From Spirochaetae bacterium HGW-Spirochaetae-9 (GTDB lineage Bacteria > Spirochaetota > Spirochaetia > Treponematales > Rectinemataceae), in assembly GCA_002839205.1 (NCBI GenBank), contig PGXP01000056.1:1-8677 (forward strand): 8,677 nucleotides of DNA, given 5' to 3'. A program made the translations under genes and the position numbers. The notes beneath the pieces were generated by a model. That model had not been told where the DNA came from. It saw nothing but the letters and a program-made list of their open reading frames with translations, and made no database searches. Shown here piece by piece: positions 6,829-8,677 of this stretch. Numbering within the stretch: the first letter of the stretch is position 1; each line of letters begins with the position of its first letter.

Positions 6829-7494
6829 TTAGTATGTCACGTAACTGCTGGGGATAAAGGGCATGCTGTAGACATTCTGCCCTACTGTCGTTTGGTCCTG
6901 CCCGTAGGAGACTGCAAAAAAGACCATATAGTAGGTTGAACCGGAACCTGATGTAGTCCCCCCGTAATCGTCGTCACCAGTTTTAAAATCCCTGGCGTAA
7001 AAACGATCATCCGATGTCGTGCTGATTGTGCGGATGACATTGTGAATAGTAGAACCATTCGTTAAAGTCCAATTCGACAAGCCATTCAATTGAATATAAT
7101 ACGTGGCATCATCAGTGGCTGCGATGGAAAGAAGCGGCTGGATCCTGTCGACCGAATTGCGCAAACGCATAAATTTATAGCTAGAACCTGTTGCAACCTC
7201 GATGAACCGATCCGGATTCTCATCATAGGATTCGCTGAGTGTACCCAGAGTCGAGAGCATAGTAGAGGCTGTAGAATTGTCCTGATATATGCGATAAAAG
7301 ACTTCAATGCCCTTGAATGTTTGTGTTCCGCCTTCAGAAGTCTCGAAATTTTGACTATCGTTTTGAATGCGTATAGTCGCATTTTCGACTGTCATACTTT
7401 TAGGTGGGTAGAGATAGGCTACTGTTGGCAATCCACAGCCAATAAGCGTTGTCGTGAGAAGGCAAGGAAGGAGCCAGCGAATACTAAATTTCAT
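6829..7494 (-). CDS. Hypothetical secreted lipoprotein
   Basis: This is a 221-residue predicted lipoprotein with no function I can name. The signal peptide has a basic start (MKFSIRW), a hydrophobic core and the lipobox LIGC, with Cys20 the lipidated residue followed by Gly. Mature sequence begins CGLPTVAYLYPP. The rest is rich in Ser, Thr, Tyr and Asn, with patches such as FKGIEVFYRIYQDN, and has no further membrane segment, as expected for a surface or periplasmic beta-rich protein. Treponemes carry many lipoproteins with a CGL start and an F-G-EV-Y-IY pattern (from recall). The ATG is preceded by AAGGGG (7499-7504 on the opposite strand), 4 bases away. Rows counted by hand give about 38-48% GC, below the neighbouring genes. 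It lies 44 bases after the TPR gene, so it is probably the last gene of that operon. Confidence 0.8.
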   Translation of the reverse strand: MKFSIRWLLPCLLTTTLIGCGLPTVAYLYPPKSMTVENATIRIQNDSQNFETSEGGTQTFKGIEVFYRIYQDNSTASTMLSTLGTLSESYDENPDRFIEVATGSSYKFMRLRNSVDRIQPLLSIAATDDATYYIQLNGLSNWTLTNGSTIHNVIRTISTTSDDRFYARDFKTGDDDYGGTTSGSGSTYYMVFFAVSYGQDQTTVGQNVYSMPFIPSSYVTY

Positions 7495-7538
7495 CGAGCC
7501 CCTTCCCTTCCATTATTCTCCTGTCGAAATGAAAAACC

Positions 7539-8255
7539 TTACTTGTCGTAGCCCTGAGCCTTGAGATAGATGACCCTATCCTTGGCGAGGAGGGCCCAGT
7601 CGGTGTTGGAAAAATCCGAGAGTACCTTGTTGTAGTTCTCCAGTGCGGCCTTCCAGTCCGACTTCGCTTCGCTCAGCCGGCCTATGGAGAAGTATGCATG
7701 GGAGAGGTTGGGCGTGTCTTCCTTGTACTGGGTGATGATCGAAGTGTAGTGCTCAAGGGCGATGTCGGCCTTCCCCTGCTCTTCCGCGGCTACCGCGGCG
7801 CTTTCAAGGGCCAGCGGGGCGAGATAAGTCTTGGGAAGCCGTTTGGCAGCCTCAAGGCTTGCGGTTTCGGCGTTGGCCCAGTTTTGTTTGACGGCGTAAA
7901 GGCTGCTCTTGGTGAAGAGTGCTTCCTGTGCTGCGAAAGACTTGGGCCATTTTTTCGCTACATCGTCAAGATCAGCCATGATGGTGTTCTCGATTTCAGT
8001 TTTCTTCGCTTCTTCGGTCTCATTGTTCCAGGTAGCGATCTGCGTGCGCACTTCTTCCATGGCGCGCGAAGAATTCTCGGCCTTTGAATTGGAAATGACA
8101 GTGTAGATGCCGACGATGAGCACGATTCCAAGAACAGCGGCGGCTGCCGATATAAATAGTACTCTTTTCCTGCTTATGAAATCAGAAATCTTATGGATTA
8201 GATCCTTCTCTTCTTCGTTGGTTTCTGGCCTTATGATTTTTGCTTTGGTATCCAC
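7539..8255 (-). CDS. Membrane-anchored tetratricopeptide-like protein
   Basis: The product is 238 residues. A charged cytoplasmic N-terminus (about residues 1-31) is followed by one membrane helix (about 32-54, VLFISAAAAVLGIVLIVGIY). The rest is an alanine-rich helical region that should lie in the periplasm. From about residue 100 onward it shows degenerate TPR-like units, the clearest being AYFSIGRLSEAKSDWKAALE and the following helix ending in VLSDFSNTDWA. The overall plan, one N-terminal anchor plus TPR, resembles YfgM-type proteins that associate with envelope assembly factors, but no specific role can be assigned. The start codon is GTG (8253-8255), chosen because AAGGAG (8262-8267 on the opposite strand) lies 6 bases upstream and an in-frame stop (8259-8261) excludes any longer start. 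It follows the sigma-54 activator gene with a 3-base gap, so the two are probably co-transcribed. Confidence 0.85.
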   Translation of the reverse strand: MDTKAKIIRPETNEEEKDLIHKISDFISRKRVLFISAAAAVLGIVLIVGIYTVISNSKAENSSRAMEEVRTQIATWNNETEEAKKTEIENTIMADLDDVAKKWPKSFAAQEALFTKSSLYAVKQNWANAETASLEAAKRLPKTYLAPLALESAAVAAEEQGKADIALEHYTSIITQYKEDTPNLSHAYFSIGRLSEAKSDWKAALENYNKVLSDFSNTDWALLAKDRVIYLKAQGYDK

Positions 8256-8258
8256 AGC

Positions 8259-8677
8259 TTACTCCTTGGGTTGCGCAATTTTAAGCTCTTTTATCAATCG
8301 TGATAAGTAGGTTCTCTGAATCTTCAGGTCACGCGCCGTCTCAGTCTGGTTCCATCCGCGTAATTCCAGGGCTTTTCTTATAAAGTGCGACTTGAAGGTA
8401 TTTATGGCTTCTTTCAGGTTCTTGCCGCGGAACTCGTCAACATCCTCGGCTTTTCCGCCGAGCATCAGGTCGCCGGCCGTGATCACATGATGCCTCGTCA
8501 TGACGGCTGCCCTCTCGACAGCATTTTCCAGCTCCCTGACGTTGCCTGGCCATGCATAGGACAGCATGGTTTCCACGGCTGAATCGGAAAAGCCGCTGAT
8601 TTGCTTGTTGGTCTCTCTGGCTGCCTGCTTGAGGAAGTGTGAGGCCAGGGCCAGAATATCTTCTCTTCTCTCCCGGA
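8259..8677 (-). CDS. Sigma-54-dependent transcriptional activator, C-terminal part (N-terminus outside window)
   Basis: This is the C-terminal 138 residues of an NtrC-type bacterial enhancer-binding protein, an AAA+ ATPase that opens sigma-54 RNA polymerase promoters. The frame enters from the right window edge. It begins with RERREDILALASHFLK, the end of the central ATPase domain, and continues to the box VII motif WPGNVRELENA. A linker follows, then a Fis-type helix-turn-helix in roughly the last 45 residues (LRGWNQTETARDLKIQRTYLSR). The Walker A and B motifs, GAFTGA loop and any receiver or sensor domain lie outside, so the input signal is unknown. The ATG at 8574-8576 is internal, because the conserved domain continues upstream of it. 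The gene ends at TAA 8259-8261, just before the TPR gene, and its last codons contain that gene's ribosome binding site. Confidence 0.93.
   Translation of the reverse strand, partial: RERREDILALASHFLKQAARETNKQISGFSDSAVETMLSYAWPGNVRELENAVERAAVMTRHHVITAGDLMLGGKAEDVDEFRGKNLKEAINTFKSHFIRKALELRGWNQTETARDLKIQRTYLSRLIKELKIAQPKE

Noticed and set aside
7495..7538. A promoter for the lipoprotein gene in the 44-base gap
   Set aside because: AATAAT is present but no -35 box lies at the right spacing. Only the ribosome binding site is convincing.
7090..7551. A 153-codon open frame on the plus strand opposite the lipoprotein gene
   Set aside because: It has no domain character and is rich in scattered cysteines. 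The opposite strand encodes a clear signal peptide and lipobox.

Overview
The window looks like chromosomal DNA of a spirochaete, probably Treponema-like. GC is about 50% from a few rows counted by hand. The reasons are the rod-shape gene order, an enlarged RodA, a B12-type radical SAM protein fused to a DUF2344 domain, and a lipoprotein of the kind common in treponemes. The phylum call is inference from protein character, not from any search.

Positions 1-6745 (+ strand) are one tightly packed operon: the end of mreC, then mreD, the PBP2 gene (mrdA), rodA (mrdB) and a large radical SAM gene. Three of the four junctions are 4-base ATGA or GTGA overlaps. The only gap, 43 bases, lies before mrdA. 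MreC, MreD, RodA (glycan polymerase) and PBP2 (transpeptidase) form the elongasome, which builds the side wall. The last gene encodes an 855-residue protein of unknown function, and its overlap with rodA suggests coupled translation.

Positions 6746-6828 are an AT-rich junction between convergent operons. It has no convincing terminator, but it holds a 28-bp sequence (6799-6826) that resembles XerC/XerD dif sites. A dif-type XerD-arm lookalike and a short direct repeat lie next to it. This is the most unusual signal in the window.

Positions 6829-8677 (- strand) hold a second operon, read right to left: the C-terminal end of a sigma-54-dependent activator (cut by the window edge), a membrane-anchored TPR-like protein with a GTG start, and a lower-GC lipoprotein gene that ends two bases from the dif-like site.

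No tRNA, rRNA, CRISPR array, insertion sequence or riboswitch was seen.
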